A stretch of DNA of 64,000 nt from Qipengyuania marisflavi (lineage in GTDB: Bacteria > Pseudomonadota > Alphaproteobacteria > Sphingomonadales > Sphingomonadaceae): NCBI RefSeq assembly GCF_005884405.1, contig NZ_VCAO01000006.1, positions 1 to 64,000 of the forward strand, in the 5' to 3' direction. Under the pieces are notes generated by a model that was not told the origin of the DNA, ran no database searches, and saw only the letters and a list, made by a program, of their open reading frames with translations. Made by a program: the position numbers and the translations under genes. Positions within the stretch are counted from its first letter, which is position 1; the number at the start of each line of letters is the position of its first letter. This document shows positions 55,392-63,935 of this stretch, in pieces.

Positions 55392-55639
55392 CTCATGTGC
55401 TTGGATACAGCACCGGTCATCTTGAACATCGAGATCTGATCCTTGCCGATCACCGCTGCCAGCTTGGCGTCGGGATTGATCATGCGGCGATCCTTCGAGT
55501 CCTGCAGGTCTTCCTTCTTGATGTGGACCCACACCTTCGAAGTTACCTGAGCGCGGGTCATCGGACCCTTGCCCACAACCGCTTCGAGTTCCGGTGTCAG
55601 AGTTACCGGCTTTTGCAGTGCATTGTTCTTGCCAGCCAT
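55388..55639 (-). CDS. SWIB/MDM2-domain protein
   Basis: An 83-residue protein made of one SWIB/MDM2 domain: LEAVVGKGPMTRAQVTSKVWVHIKKEDLQD, RRMINPDAKLAAVIGKDQI and MFKMTGAVSKHMS. The fold is common in eukaryotic chromatin factors and occurs as stand-alone proteins in some bacteria, including chlamydiae and alphaproteobacteria, with unknown function. Confidence 0.93.
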   Translation of the reverse strand: MAGKNNALQKPVTLTPELEAVVGKGPMTRAQVTSKVWVHIKKEDLQDSKDRRMINPDAKLAAVIGKDQISMFKMTGAVSKHMS

Positions 55640-55668
55640 ATTACATCCTTTCGTATTGTGGCTTCACG

Positions 55669-56253
55669 TCAGACTTCGTTTTCGAAGTCGCTTTCATCAA
55701 GGTCTTCGACCTCGTGCCCTTCAAACCGCGCAGTCAGGACTGCGACGGCTGTTACGTGCCCTTTCAGATTTCCCAAGAGATCCGCATATTTGGCGCCGGG
55801 CATCAGCGTCAGCGGCAGGTCGAGCGCGAACAGTTGAAAAACATAGCGATGCTCCTCGCCCAGTGGCGGGTCGGGCAGCAGCCATTCGGAATTGCCCTTG
55901 GCGTTCTTACCCGTGCGCGGCGGCACTTCGCCTTCGAGCAGCTTGCCCTTCTGCGGCGCGAGTCCCCAGACCAGCCAGTGCACTTCGCCCTTGTCGGCAT
56001 CTTCGACGACCAGCGCCAGTTCCTGCGTACCGGGCGGCGGTGCGGTCCATTCCAGCGGCGGCGCGACGGCATCGTCCTCGCAAGCGGTGAAGCAGGGATC
56101 AAGCTCGCCATTATGGCGAAATGCCGGGCTGGTCAGCGCGAAGCCGCCGCGCCCCAGAGCCTTCTCCTCCGCAACCGCAGCGATCGTCAGCGCAGCGGGG
56201 ACAGTGCCCCCGCCAATTGCTGTTTCGATCCACGCGGGCATACCAGCCGTCAT
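55669..56253 (-). CDS. YbhB/YbcL-type PEBP-family protein
   Basis: About 194 residues. FALTSPAFRHNGELDPCFTACEDDAVAPPLEW, VEDADKGEVHWLVWGLA and the end GHVTAVAVLTARFEG match bacterial phosphatidylethanolamine-binding-like proteins. Function in bacteria is unknown. MTAGMPAWIET at 56253 is preferred because an AGGA box precedes it. Confidence 0.9.
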   Translation of the reverse strand: MTAGMPAWIETAIGGGTVPAALTIAAVAEEKALGRGGFALTSPAFRHNGELDPCFTACEDDAVAPPLEWTAPPPGTQELALVVEDADKGEVHWLVWGLAPQKGKLLEGEVPPRTGKNAKGNSEWLLPDPPLGEEHRYVFQLFALDLPLTLMPGAKYADLLGNLKGHVTAVAVLTARFEGHEVEDLDESDFENEV

Positions 56254-56485
56254 TCCTGTCGTTCCTGTCGCATTTATTACCAATAGAGCGGCAACTTAGG
56301 CACACCGGAGGGGGGAGCGCCATGCCGCCCAGGCGAATTTGCACCGATTTTCGGGGCATATCGTCGCGAAAATCGCCCTGTCAGCCCTGAAATTGGCAAT
56401 TTCCTTGCTCAGATGCGGTTAAGGCCGCATTCTAGAATGAATGATTTACTGGCACACAGGTGCCGAAACACTGGGGAATGATGTC

Positions 56486-57913
56486 ATGGAATTGGGTCGC
56501 ACCGTCTTATCAGCCACTCTGGCTTTGTCGCTCGCCGCCTGTGGTGGGGGCGGAGGAAATAGCGGCGGAGGAGGCGGCGGTGTCATCGGCGGCGGTGGGG
56601 GCGGAACTGGCGGCGGCGATGCATGCTCCCTGTCCGCACGGCAGGACTGGACATTTGCCCAGCTCAACGAATGGTATCTGTTCCCCGACTTGCTCGACAA
56701 GACGGTCAACCAAGCGTCTTACAATGATGTGCAATCCTATATCGATGCGCTGGTCGCTCCGGCCCGCGCGCAGGACAAGGATCGCTTCTTCACCTACATC
56801 ACCTCCATTCAGGAGGAGAACGAGCTGATCAATAGCGGGTCAAACGCAGGTTTTGGCGTGCGGCTGTCCTATGACACCGATGCCAATCGCGTGTTCGTGG
56901 TCGAAGCGTTCGAAAATGCTCCCGCGTTCCAGGCCAATATCGACCGCGGCAGCGAGCTGATCTCGATCAATGGACAAACTGTTGCCAGTCTGATGGCATC
57001 CGGCGGTCCGCAAGCGGTCAGCCAGGCGCTTGGCCCCTCTGATCCGGGTGTTACTCGCAGGCTTGAGATACGCCAGCCTGATGGCAGCACATTCACTGTC
57101 CAGGTCAGCAAGACCGAATATGCGCTTGATCCACTGTCTGATCGTTACGGCGCGAAAATTCTCAACGATGGCGGGCGTCAGGTCGGCTATATCAATCTGC
57201 GTACCTTTATCGTGCAGGATGCAGGGCCTCAGCTGCGCCAGGCCTTCGGGCAGTTCAAGAACCGGGGAATCGACGAGGTCATCCTCGACCTGCGCTACAA
57301 TGGCGGCGGCCTGATCTCTGTGGCCGAGTTGCTGGGAGATCTGATGGGAGCAGATCATGTCGGCGATGTGTTCAGTATCACCAAGTTCAGACCGTCCAAA
57401 TCTGAAAACAACGAAACGACAAGGTTCGGGGCGGAAGCGAATGCCATCGCGGTGTCCAAGCTTGCAGTTATCGGGCGCGGCGGAACGGCCTCGGCCAGCG
57501 AACTGGTTACCAACAGCTTCATTCCCTACCTTGGAAACAATCTCGCGCTGATCGGCACCAACACCTTTGGCAAGCCGGTAGGGCAGATCGCGCTCGACCG
57601 TTCGGCCTGCGATGACCGGCTGCGCGCCGTGGCACTGAAGACCACCGACAAAAACGGGCGGGGCGAATATTTCGACGGGCTGGCCAGTGTGGTCAAGTCC
57701 AGTTGCCGGGCTGCCGATGGCATTCTGACACCGCTGGGTGATCCGTCAGAAGCGTCGATCTCGGTCGCGCTCGATTTCCTTGCCGGGCGCGCCTGCACAC
57801 CAATCACGGCTGCAGCGAAGGATGGCACAATTGCGGCGGAAGGGCACGATCTGCAATTGTTGCAGTCGCGCGCACCAACCGCAGCGCAGTTCGAAATTCC
57901 AGGCCTGTTCTGA
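56486..57913 (+). CDS. S41-family peptidase, Gly-rich lipoprotein
   Basis: About 475 residues. A lipobox (LSLAAC) is followed by a Gly-rich linker, an N-terminal helical domain, a PDZ-like part (VVEAFENAPAFQANIDRGSELISINGQTV) and the protease domain: VGYINLRTFI, ILDLRYNGGGLISVAELL and the nucleophile Ser in GGTASASELVTNSF. Several Cys residues near the end could form disulfides. The start MELGRTV at 56486 gives the signal peptide. Confidence 0.92.
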   Translation: MELGRTVLSATLALSLAACGGGGGNSGGGGGGVIGGGGGGTGGGDACSLSARQDWTFAQLNEWYLFPDLLDKTVNQASYNDVQSYIDALVAPARAQDKDRFFTYITSIQEENELINSGSNAGFGVRLSYDTDANRVFVVEAFENAPAFQANIDRGSELISINGQTVASLMASGGPQAVSQALGPSDPGVTRRLEIRQPDGSTFTVQVSKTEYALDPLSDRYGAKILNDGGRQVGYINLRTFIVQDAGPQLRQAFGQFKNRGIDEVILDLRYNGGGLISVAELLGDLMGADHVGDVFSITKFRPSKSENNETTRFGAEANAIAVSKLAVIGRGGTASASELVTNSFIPYLGNNLALIGTNTFGKPVGQIALDRSACDDRLRAVALKTTDKNGRGEYFDGLASVVKSSCRAADGILTPLGDPSEASISVALDFLAGRACTPITAAAKDGTIAAEGHDLQLLQSRAPTAAQFEIPGLF

Positions 57914-57956
57914 CCTGCGCTTGACCGGAACGGTGTTCACGCGCCAAGATAGTATC

Positions 57957-58295
57957 ATGGCGCGTGAACACACCACTTTCGCCGAATTCTGGCCCTTCTA
58001 CCTGCGCGAACATTCGCGGCGGTCCACCCGCGCGCTGCATTATTTCGGGACCAGCCTGGTTGTGCTGCTGTCCATCATTGCGCTGGTATCCGGGCGGTGG
58101 TGGTGGTTTGCTGCGATGCCGCTGGCGGGATATTTCTTCGCCTGGATTGCGCATTTCACGGTGGAGAAGAACCGCCCCGCGACCTTCACTTATCCGCTCT
58201 GGAGTCTTGGCGCTGATTTTAGGATGTGGTGGCTATGGCTGACCGGCAGGATCGGTCCTGAACTGCGCAAGGCAGGGGTCAAGGACCCAGCTTAG
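57957..58295 (+). CDS. Mpo1-like/DUF962 membrane protein
   Basis: A 112-residue protein. FAEFWPFYLREHSRRSTRALHYFGTSL and the second half WIAHFTVEKNRPATFTYPLWSLGADFRMW carry the His residues and pattern of the DUF962/Mpo1 family, where the yeast member is a 2-hydroxy-fatty-acid dioxygenase. The bacterial role is unproven. It overlaps the convergent DUF3429 gene by 4 bases. Confidence 0.9.
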   Translation: MAREHTTFAEFWPFYLREHSRRSTRALHYFGTSLVVLLSIIALVSGRWWWFAAMPLAGYFFAWIAHFTVEKNRPATFTYPLWSLGADFRMWWLWLTGRIGPELRKAGVKDPA

Positions 58296-58744
58296 GCGAA
58301 AGCCGCCACCAATGTCAGCGCAGATTGCGCAATCGACATTGGCACCCGGTGCGCAGGCCACCAGCGCGGCGCCAGCGCGCCCAGTCTGGTATCGACCCCC
58401 ATCGTCAGCAATTGCGCACTGCCCAGCATGACCAGCACCGGCTCTGGCCCGAACCCGCCCAGCACCAGTGCGACAAGGCAGGCCATGCCGACTGCCGCTG
58501 CAAGCCCTGCGGCGACCCACAACCAGCCCAGCGATTGCCGCCGTTCCGCCGCAGGCGCACCCGCCGCGATGCCACACCAGCTCCCACCGGTTAGCCCCAG
58601 GGTGACGGCGGCGAACATGGCAATCAGCATCTGCACAGGCTCACGCCATTCGGGTGGTCCGGCATAAAGCGCGGCCACCAGTGCAATTTGCGGTAGGACA
58701 CCGAGCACGCCCAGCCAGCGAGGTAAGGGCGGAACGCTGCGCAT
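58292..58744 (-). CDS. DUF3429 membrane protein
   Basis: A 150-residue protein with about five helices; PRWLGVLGVLPQIALVAALY and the second-helix FAAVTLGLTGGSWCGIA match DUF3429. Function unknown. It follows a lipoprotein gene with a 3-base gap. Confidence 0.85.
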   Translation of the reverse strand: MRSVPPLPRWLGVLGVLPQIALVAALYAGPPEWREPVQMLIAMFAAVTLGLTGGSWCGIAAGAPAAERRQSLGWLWVAAGLAAAVGMACLVALVLGGFGPEPVLVMLGSAQLLTMGVDTRLGALAPRWWPAHRVPMSIAQSALTLVAAFA

Positions 58745-58747
58745 GGC

Positions 58748-59170
58748 TCAGGGATTGGCGGGGCCGGTGAAGGGCTGCGCATCGGTATAACCGCAGCCTT
58801 CGCGGCGGTCCTTGCCAATCATCAGCGTCACGACAAAGGGATAACTCCGGTCGCTCATCCCGTCGCTGCATTCGCCGGGGGTGGCAATCAGGTCGAAGCG
58901 CGCACCATCAAGCTGCCCGCTGAAACTGACACCATTGTTCCCCGCGAACCGCTTAACCATGAAGCGCGTTCCGTCGATATTTTCCGGCGTATTGTATCGC
59001 GCCGAAGTGCCGACGATTTCGCCGCCCCAGAACGGTTCGGTGCCTGTGAAATGAAGCGTTTCGTCAGCGCCGATGCCATCATATACCTTGCTCTGCCCGG
59101 CCTCTGGTCCACCGGCAGGCTGGCACGCGGCGAGCATTGCCCCCAACAGGATTATCGCGGCAATTCGCAT
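58748..59170 (-). CDS. COG3650-like lipoprotein
   Basis: A 140-residue protein with lipobox LAAC. TGTEPFWGGEI, the GECSDGMSDRSYPFVVTL stretch and a final GCGY match the small periplasmic COG3650 group. Two Cys residues in the C-terminal half may pair. Function unknown. Confidence 0.8.
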   Translation of the reverse strand: MRIAAIILLGAMLAACQPAGGPEAGQSKVYDGIGADETLHFTGTEPFWGGEIVGTSARYNTPENIDGTRFMVKRFAGNNGVSFSGQLDGARFDLIATPGECSDGMSDRSYPFVVTLMIGKDRREGCGYTDAQPFTGPANP

Positions 59171-59173
59171 GGT

Positions 59174-60091
59174 CTAACCTTTCTTATGCTGCGCCCGGAT
59201 GAAGTCCACCGCCTGCGCCAATGCCTTGCGGCCTTCTGGCACGGGGAACAACATCCAGACATGAAACATGGCGTCATATTCATGATAGACGCAATCCTTG
59301 CGCCCGGCTTCATCGAGCCTTACAGCCAGTCGCCGCGCATCGGGCAACAGAATGTCCGATGTCCCCGCGAACACGGCCATTGGCGGCAGTGCCTTAAGAG
59401 AGCCGAACAGCGGGCTGACCTGAGGATCGGTCAGCGGCAGATCGCCGGCATAAAGCGCCCCGCACGCGGTCAGGCCGGCGCAGGTCAGCATTTTGTCGCG
59501 CGGCTCGATTTCTGCTTGCCCCTCCCCCGACGCCGTCGCATCCAGCCACGGCGAGAACAGCACCAGACTGCCCGGCATCGCAGCGCCATCTGCTGCCAGT
59601 ATTTGTGCCAGCGCCAGCGCCATGCCGCCGCCTGCACTGTCGCCCATCAAGGTGATATTCTGCGCGCCATAGCGCAGCGCCAGTTCGGCAAAAACTGAAC
59701 GCATGGCAGGCAGGGTTGCGCTTGCGGTGCTTTCGGGGGCCAGCGGGTACAGCGGGACTGTTGCTGAGGCGCCCAAGGCTTCACACAAGCGCCCGATCGC
59801 AGACCAATGGATTACTGCGGCATCCATCACATAACCGCCGCCATGCAAATACAGCAGATGCGGCGCACCGGGTGTCGCCCCGTGCTTCGGCTCGATCGTG
59901 ATCACCGGGAAACCGCGACTGGCGAATTCCTTGATCGCAAATTTCCTGTGCATTTTCGCGCCGGGCCGCGCAGGTGCAGTATTACGCATTTTGGCGATAC
60001 GGCCCGGGATTTTGTCCGGCTCTGAGAAGAACCGTTTGATGCCCAGCCGGGGCAGGAGCAAATTGACTATTCGTGCGCGCAGGCTTGGCAT
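59174..60091 (-). CDS. Alpha/beta hydrolase, hormone-sensitive lipase-like esterase
   Basis: A 305-residue esterase. The oxyanion motif YLHGGGYVMDAA, nucleophile elbow GDSAGGGMALAL, Asp near GTSDILLPDARRL and His in AMFHVWML form the catalytic set in the usual order. It would hydrolyse short-chain esters. It is probably its own transcription unit. Confidence 0.93.
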   Translation of the reverse strand: MPSLRARIVNLLLPRLGIKRFFSEPDKIPGRIAKMRNTAPARPGAKMHRKFAIKEFASRGFPVITIEPKHGATPGAPHLLYLHGGGYVMDAAVIHWSAIGRLCEALGASATVPLYPLAPESTASATLPAMRSVFAELALRYGAQNITLMGDSAGGGMALALAQILAADGAAMPGSLVLFSPWLDATASGEGQAEIEPRDKMLTCAGLTACGALYAGDLPLTDPQVSPLFGSLKALPPMAVFAGTSDILLPDARRLAVRLDEAGRKDCVYHEYDAMFHVWMLFPVPEGRKALAQAVDFIRAQHKKG

Positions 60092-60174
60092 GACGATCTC
60101 CCGCCTCAGACAAAAGCGTCTGAGACCGCCCGCAAAGCTAGCGCGTTAGATCGTGCCGCGCCACCGGCGACGGG

Positions 60175-61083
60175 TCAGGCCCGGCGGCGGAACCCGAACA
60201 GGCGCGCCATAAAGCCCTTTTTGACCGGCGGTTCGTCTTCCTGCCCTGTCTCGACCACCTTGCGGCGCAAATCGGCTCCGGTGAATTCCTTGACCTCTTC
60301 CACCGTGCGGATTTGAATGAAATCGGCAGCCAGGATTGGTGAGGCGGGTTTCACCTCTTCTTCGCGCTTGGGTTCCAGCGTGCGTGCGCCGATGCCGTGA
60401 ACCATCACGATTTCGGGCCGCATATCGACCATGCCGGAGATGACCGGAATACCACCCGGCAGACCGTGGATCGCGCATTCGGCCGCCACCGCCTGCTGAT
60501 ACAGCAGGGCACGCCACCAACAGCCCAGCACATATTCAACATAGCGCGCGGGGGCTTCGGTCGGATTTCCGTCCCGGAAAAAGTGACGCTGTTTGTGATG
60601 CAGCAATTTGGTGTTCAGCCGGTCAAGCCCTTCAAGATCGAGATAGACTTCGATGTCTTCGTCATATCCGGCCCATGCCGGTCCTTCCTCGGACCGGGTC
60701 TGGGTGATCAGCTCAGCCGCATCGGCGCGGGTGAAATCGAAGGGTTCATTGCAATACAGGCCCAGCATCATGAAGGGGTGGTGCAACTGACCCTTTTCAA
60801 AGGCACGGTCCGCCTCATTGGCGATGGCCAGCGCGACGCCGCCAATGGGTTCGCCTTCATGGACCGTGATTGCCTCGACCAGCTCTTCCCAGCCGGTTAG
60901 CTCCACGGTTTCGGGGCGCAGGGCCAGACATTCACGCGCCAGTTCGCTGTCGAGCGCGATCAGCGCTTCCTCCAGCACATCGGACACGGCTCCAAGATCG
61001 CCCACGGCAAATTGCGCGGTCAGGTGATCTTCCCACTGACGTTCGCCTTCTTCCGCGGCGAAAAGGGTCTGCAAATCATGCAT
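60175..61083 (-). CDS. Unassigned soluble protein
   Basis: About 302 residues starting MHDLQTLFAAEEGERQWEDH. Acidic, with no signal peptide or membrane helix; the C-terminus is basic (FMARLFGFRRRA). EDIEVYLDLEGLDRLNTKLLHHKQRHFFRD is prominent but I know no family. The start is chosen where the well-composed sequence begins; the frame runs upstream to 61146. Confidence 0.7.
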   Translation of the reverse strand: MHDLQTLFAAEEGERQWEDHLTAQFAVGDLGAVSDVLEEALIALDSELARECLALRPETVELTGWEELVEAITVHEGEPIGGVALAIANEADRAFEKGQLHHPFMMLGLYCNEPFDFTRADAAELITQTRSEEGPAWAGYDEDIEVYLDLEGLDRLNTKLLHHKQRHFFRDGNPTEAPARYVEYVLGCWWRALLYQQAVAAECAIHGLPGGIPVISGMVDMRPEIVMVHGIGARTLEPKREEEVKPASPILAADFIQIRTVEEVKEFTGADLRRKVVETGQEDEPPVKKGFMARLFGFRRRA

Positions 61084-61336
61084 TGGCAACTCAATTCCCT
61101 GCAACGCCGCGCTCTGGGCGGCATGTGCCACCCCGCATAACGGCAATTCCTAACTCGCCCGTTAACTTAGCCCGTGAACCTTTGCGGCGGGCTTTAGAGC
61201 CGTGCTTAAGGCCGGATGAAGACCAGGCCTGAGGTCAGAGTGTTAGCGCGCAGCGGACGTCGCGCGGTGCGGGCCGGGAACGGCGGGCGGACCATGCGCG
61301 TTTGAATTACTGACACCAGACACGCGAGACAGCACG

Positions 61337-61864
61337 ATGAAGCTATCACCCAAACAGATTTGCGCCGTAGCAGTGGTTGCCGTGGCAGGCGCCATCAGCG
61401 GCGCAGCGATTGGCACCACTCCGGTGATAGAGCGCGAGACCTCCGCCACGATGCCGCAGGCAAACTTTGACGCGGCACGCGCCGCAAGTGCGATTGCCGC
61501 CAAGCCTGCCCCCAACCATTACCCCATCGTCACGCCGCAAGGCCGCTTCGAAGTGTCCGAACTGTCGAGCCGGGGTCTGTATCGCAACGCCCGTTATGAG
61601 GACAGTTTCTACAACGCACCGATGTATGACGAGGCGGTGGAACTGGCTGCCGAAACACGCGATTTTTATGTCGCTGAAGATGTCCATGTGGTGAAGCCAA
61701 TAAGCCGCCAGCCAGCGGTTGCGGCAGTTGCGCCGACCATTGATGAAAGCACCCGCGCGCAGGAGCCGCTGTTCGCGCAAGCCACGCCGTTCCCGCAGCC
61801 TGAGATCGTACAGGGCCCCGCCAGAATGGTCGACGTCGCCGCCACACTAGCCGCGCGCAACTAA
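61337..61864 (+). CDS. Unassigned exported protein
   Basis: A 175-residue protein with an N-terminal hydrophobic segment (CAVAVVAVAGAISGAAIG) that could be a signal anchor, followed by Ala/Pro-rich, low-complexity sequence. The core EVSELSSRGLYRNARYEDSFYNAPMYDEAV is the best-ordered part. No family recognised. Confidence 0.62.
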   Translation: MKLSPKQICAVAVVAVAGAISGAAIGTTPVIERETSATMPQANFDAARAASAIAAKPAPNHYPIVTPQGRFEVSELSSRGLYRNARYEDSFYNAPMYDEAVELAAETRDFYVAEDVHVVKPISRQPAVAAVAPTIDESTRAQEPLFAQATPFPQPEIVQGPARMVDVAATLAARN

Positions 61865-61898
61865 CTCCAAACCCTCGACAGCCTCGACGCAGCCCGGC

Positions 61899-62219
61899 AT
61901 GGCGGCGGACATGGAAAACTCCGACGAAGATTATGTTTACGATGACGCCAGCGGCGAATGGCTGCCCGCGTTCCAGCTCGCCGCCCTGCAGGCCGCCGAA
62001 AGCCAGATCGAAGTCCGGGACGCCGTTGGCAATGTGCTGGCCGATGGCGATCAGGTCACGCTGATCAAGGACCTCACCGTAAAGGGTGCGGGCCAGACAC
62101 TGAAGCAGGGAACGCTGATCAAATCGATCCGCCTCACCGGCGATGCGCAGGAAATCGACTGCAAATATCCCGGCATTAAAGGTCTGGTCCTGCGCGCGGA
62201 GTTCGTGAAAAAGCGGTGA
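61899..62219 (+). CDS. PhnA/YjdM-domain protein lacking the zinc-ribbon cysteines
   Basis: A 106-residue protein whose C-terminal two thirds is a clear PhnA domain: VRDAVGNVLADGDQVTLIKDL, KGAGQTLKQGTLIKSIRL and DCKYPGIKGLVLRAEFVKK. The N-terminal zinc ribbon of E. coli YjdM is shortened; DEDYVYDDASGEWLPA replaces its second half and the Cys ligands are missing. ATG 61911 (MENSDEDY) is an alternative start. Function unknown. Confidence 0.88.
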   Translation: MAADMENSDEDYVYDDASGEWLPAFQLAALQAAESQIEVRDAVGNVLADGDQVTLIKDLTVKGAGQTLKQGTLIKSIRLTGDAQEIDCKYPGIKGLVLRAEFVKKR

Positions 62220-62707
62220 GCGACCAGCAGCCAGCCAGCGACCCGAATGACGGCCCCCGCATTCTGGTGGATGCCGATGCCTGTCCGGTAAAGGAGGAAA
62301 CCTACCGCGTCGCAGCGCGCTATAAAGTGCCGGTCGTTATCGTCAGCAATTCCCCCTTACGTGTGCCGCAAAGTCCGCTGGTCAGCCGCGTCGTTGTCGA
62401 TAACGGCTTCGATGCGGCGGATGACTGGATTGCCGAGCGGGCTGGGCCTGACACAGTCGTAATCACCGCCGATATCCTGCTGGCCGAACGCTGCGTCAAA
62501 TCCTGTGCGCAGGTGCTGGCGCATAATGGCAAGCCCTTTACGGCCAATTCGATCGGCAGCGCGGTTGCGGTGCGCGCGATCATGGCGGATCTGCGGGTAG
62601 GTGCCGATGGCATTACCGGCGGGCCGCCACCCTTTTCCAAGGCCGATCGATCCGCCTATCTCCAGGCGCTCGACCGCGTGCTGGTCAAGCTCGCGAAGAG
62701 CCGCTGA
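62216..62707 (+). CDS. YaiI/YqxD-family (DUF188) protein
   Basis: A 163-residue PIN-like protein. LVDADACPVKEETYRVA, VVDNGFDAADDWIAERAGPDTVVITADILLAERC and the NSIGSAVAVRAIMADLR segment fit UPF0178. The biochemical role is not established. GTG 62216 overlaps the stop of the PhnA-like gene. Confidence 0.92.
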   Translation: MSDQQPASDPNDGPRILVDADACPVKEETYRVAARYKVPVVIVSNSPLRVPQSPLVSRVVVDNGFDAADDWIAERAGPDTVVITADILLAERCVKSCAQVLAHNGKPFTANSIGSAVAVRAIMADLRVGADGITGGPPPFSKADRSAYLQALDRVLVKLAKSR

Positions 62708-62987
62708 GCCGCTTGCGATTGGCGGCAACCGGCGCGCGGTAATGCGCCAGCGCCTTCGCCCCCAGCGCCTCTGGCGTCTGTGTCAGCCCGCCCTGCATCA
62801 GTGCAGGCAGCAAGGTCATGCTGGCGGTCAGCTTCTCGCTCACCATCCGCTCCGCCTCGCGCGCGGCCAGCGGGCCGCCCATCATCAGCCGCATCGACCG
62901 CAGCCAGATGACGACGGCAGCGTCACTGGCCAACAGCCAGCTTTCGCTCGCCAGTTCGGGCCAGGTCTTGGAGGATGTGCGCGCCAT
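62685..62987 (-). CDS. Small conserved-looking protein, possibly phasin-like
   Basis: A 100-residue, mostly helical protein. WLLASDAAVVIWLRSMRLMMGG followed by AREAERMVSEKLTASMTLLPALMQGG and a basic end APVAANRKRL recall small alphaproteobacterial proteins with a phasin-like helix. It overlaps the convergent DUF188 gene by 23 bases. MARTSSKTW at 62987 is the likely start. Confidence 0.6.
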   Translation of the reverse strand: MARTSSKTWPELASESWLLASDAAVVIWLRSMRLMMGGPLAAREAERMVSEKLTASMTLLPALMQGGLTQTPEALGAKALAHYRAPVAANRKRLSGSSRA

Positions 62988-63132
62988 TGAGAATTCCCTG
63001 ATCGCAGCAAAATGCTGCACTGCAACAACGTCACTAGCACGCTTTGTGTCCAGCCCAACCCGAATTCCTGCGGCTTAGCGCGCAAACTGGCGTATGGTGC
63101 TGGCGGGGCATACCGCCCCGATTGGAAAGATC

Positions 63133-63267
63133 ATGGCCAAAGGCCAGAAGAAATCGAGCCGCGAAGCCCGCAAACCCAAGGCTGACAAAGGCCCCAAGCA
63201 GAATGCCTCCAACCCCAGCGTCAAGCCTGGCGGGATCAAGGGCCTGGAGAATATGACCAACGGCTAG
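63133..63267 (+). CDS. Small 44-residue basic protein
   Basis: ATG 63133 to TAG 63265-63267: MAKGQKKSSREARKPKADKG, then a Pro/Asn stretch and GGIKGLENMTNG. Highly basic N-terminal half. It ends overlapping the convergent gene by 4 bases, as many genes in this region do, and a GGAAAG box precedes it. Similar MAKGQK-type small proteins are common in sphingomonads as I recall; role unknown. Confidence 0.6.
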   Translation: MAKGQKKSSREARKPKADKGPKQNASNPSVKPGGIKGLENMTNG

Positions 63268-63491
63268 CCTTTGGGTGCCTTGCCTTTGGAGCTCCCGCCG
63301 CTGGCCTTAGGCTTGGCGGCTTTGGGCTTGGCCTTCCCCGCACCGGCCCGCGCTGCATGCGCAGCAATCGCGTCGTCGATCTGGATGATGCGCTGGCGTT
63401 CGGGCGTGTCCTTGGCCAGACCTTTGAGTCGGCACGTCGCCCACAGGGCCTTGCGTTCCGATTGGAGCGACTTGAGATAGAGATCGGCCAT
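63264..63491 (-). CDS. Small basic protein of unknown function
   Basis: A 75-residue protein: helical N-terminus (LYLKSLQSERKALWATCRLKG) and a Lys/Ala/Gly-rich tail. It could bind nucleic acid, but nothing in the sequence proves it. GGAAAA precedes the ATG. Confidence 0.58.
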   Translation of the reverse strand: MADLYLKSLQSERKALWATCRLKGLAKDTPERQRIIQIDDAIAAHAARAGAGKAKPKAAKPKASGGSSKGKAPKG

Positions 63492-63570
63492 GCGGGTTTT
63501 CCGTAAGTTTGCGGTAATGGACAGGCGGGACCGATAGGCCCCGCCTGCAATCCGTCAATCCCGCTGCAGG

Positions 63571-63774
63571 TTAATCATTGACCACGAAAGTGATCTTCAG
63601 AGTGCAGCGCCATTCGGTGATTTCGCCATTATCAACGGTCGCCTTGGTATCCTTGACCCACACGCCCTGGATGCCCTTGATCGTCTTGGACGCGCGCTTC
63701 ACGCCTTCGCGCACGGCATCTTCGACGCTGGTGGGCGAGGAGGCGATGATTTCGGTGACTTTTGCAACTGACAT
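63571..63774 (-). CDS. Dodecin-family flavin-binding protein
   Basis: A 67-residue protein spanning the whole dodecin: VAKVTEIIASSPTSVEDAVREG, RASKTIKGIQGVWVKDTKA and WRCTLKITFVV. Dodecamers store or buffer flavins. A AGGAG-like box lies upstream of the ATG. Confidence 0.93.
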   Translation of the reverse strand: MSVAKVTEIIASSPTSVEDAVREGVKRASKTIKGIQGVWVKDTKATVDNGEITEWRCTLKITFVVND

Positions 63775-63935
63775 AAACTGTGCTCCTGTAAGGATGTCCG
63801 CGCGGTTGCGGGACTATGCCTTATCAAGCGGTGGCGGCGGCGGTTGTTCCGCTTTTCCCGCCGCCCCGCGTGGCGATCAGGAACACGCAGGGCTTCCAAA
63901 CGCTTGTTCGGCAGACAAAACAACCGGAGCGCACC

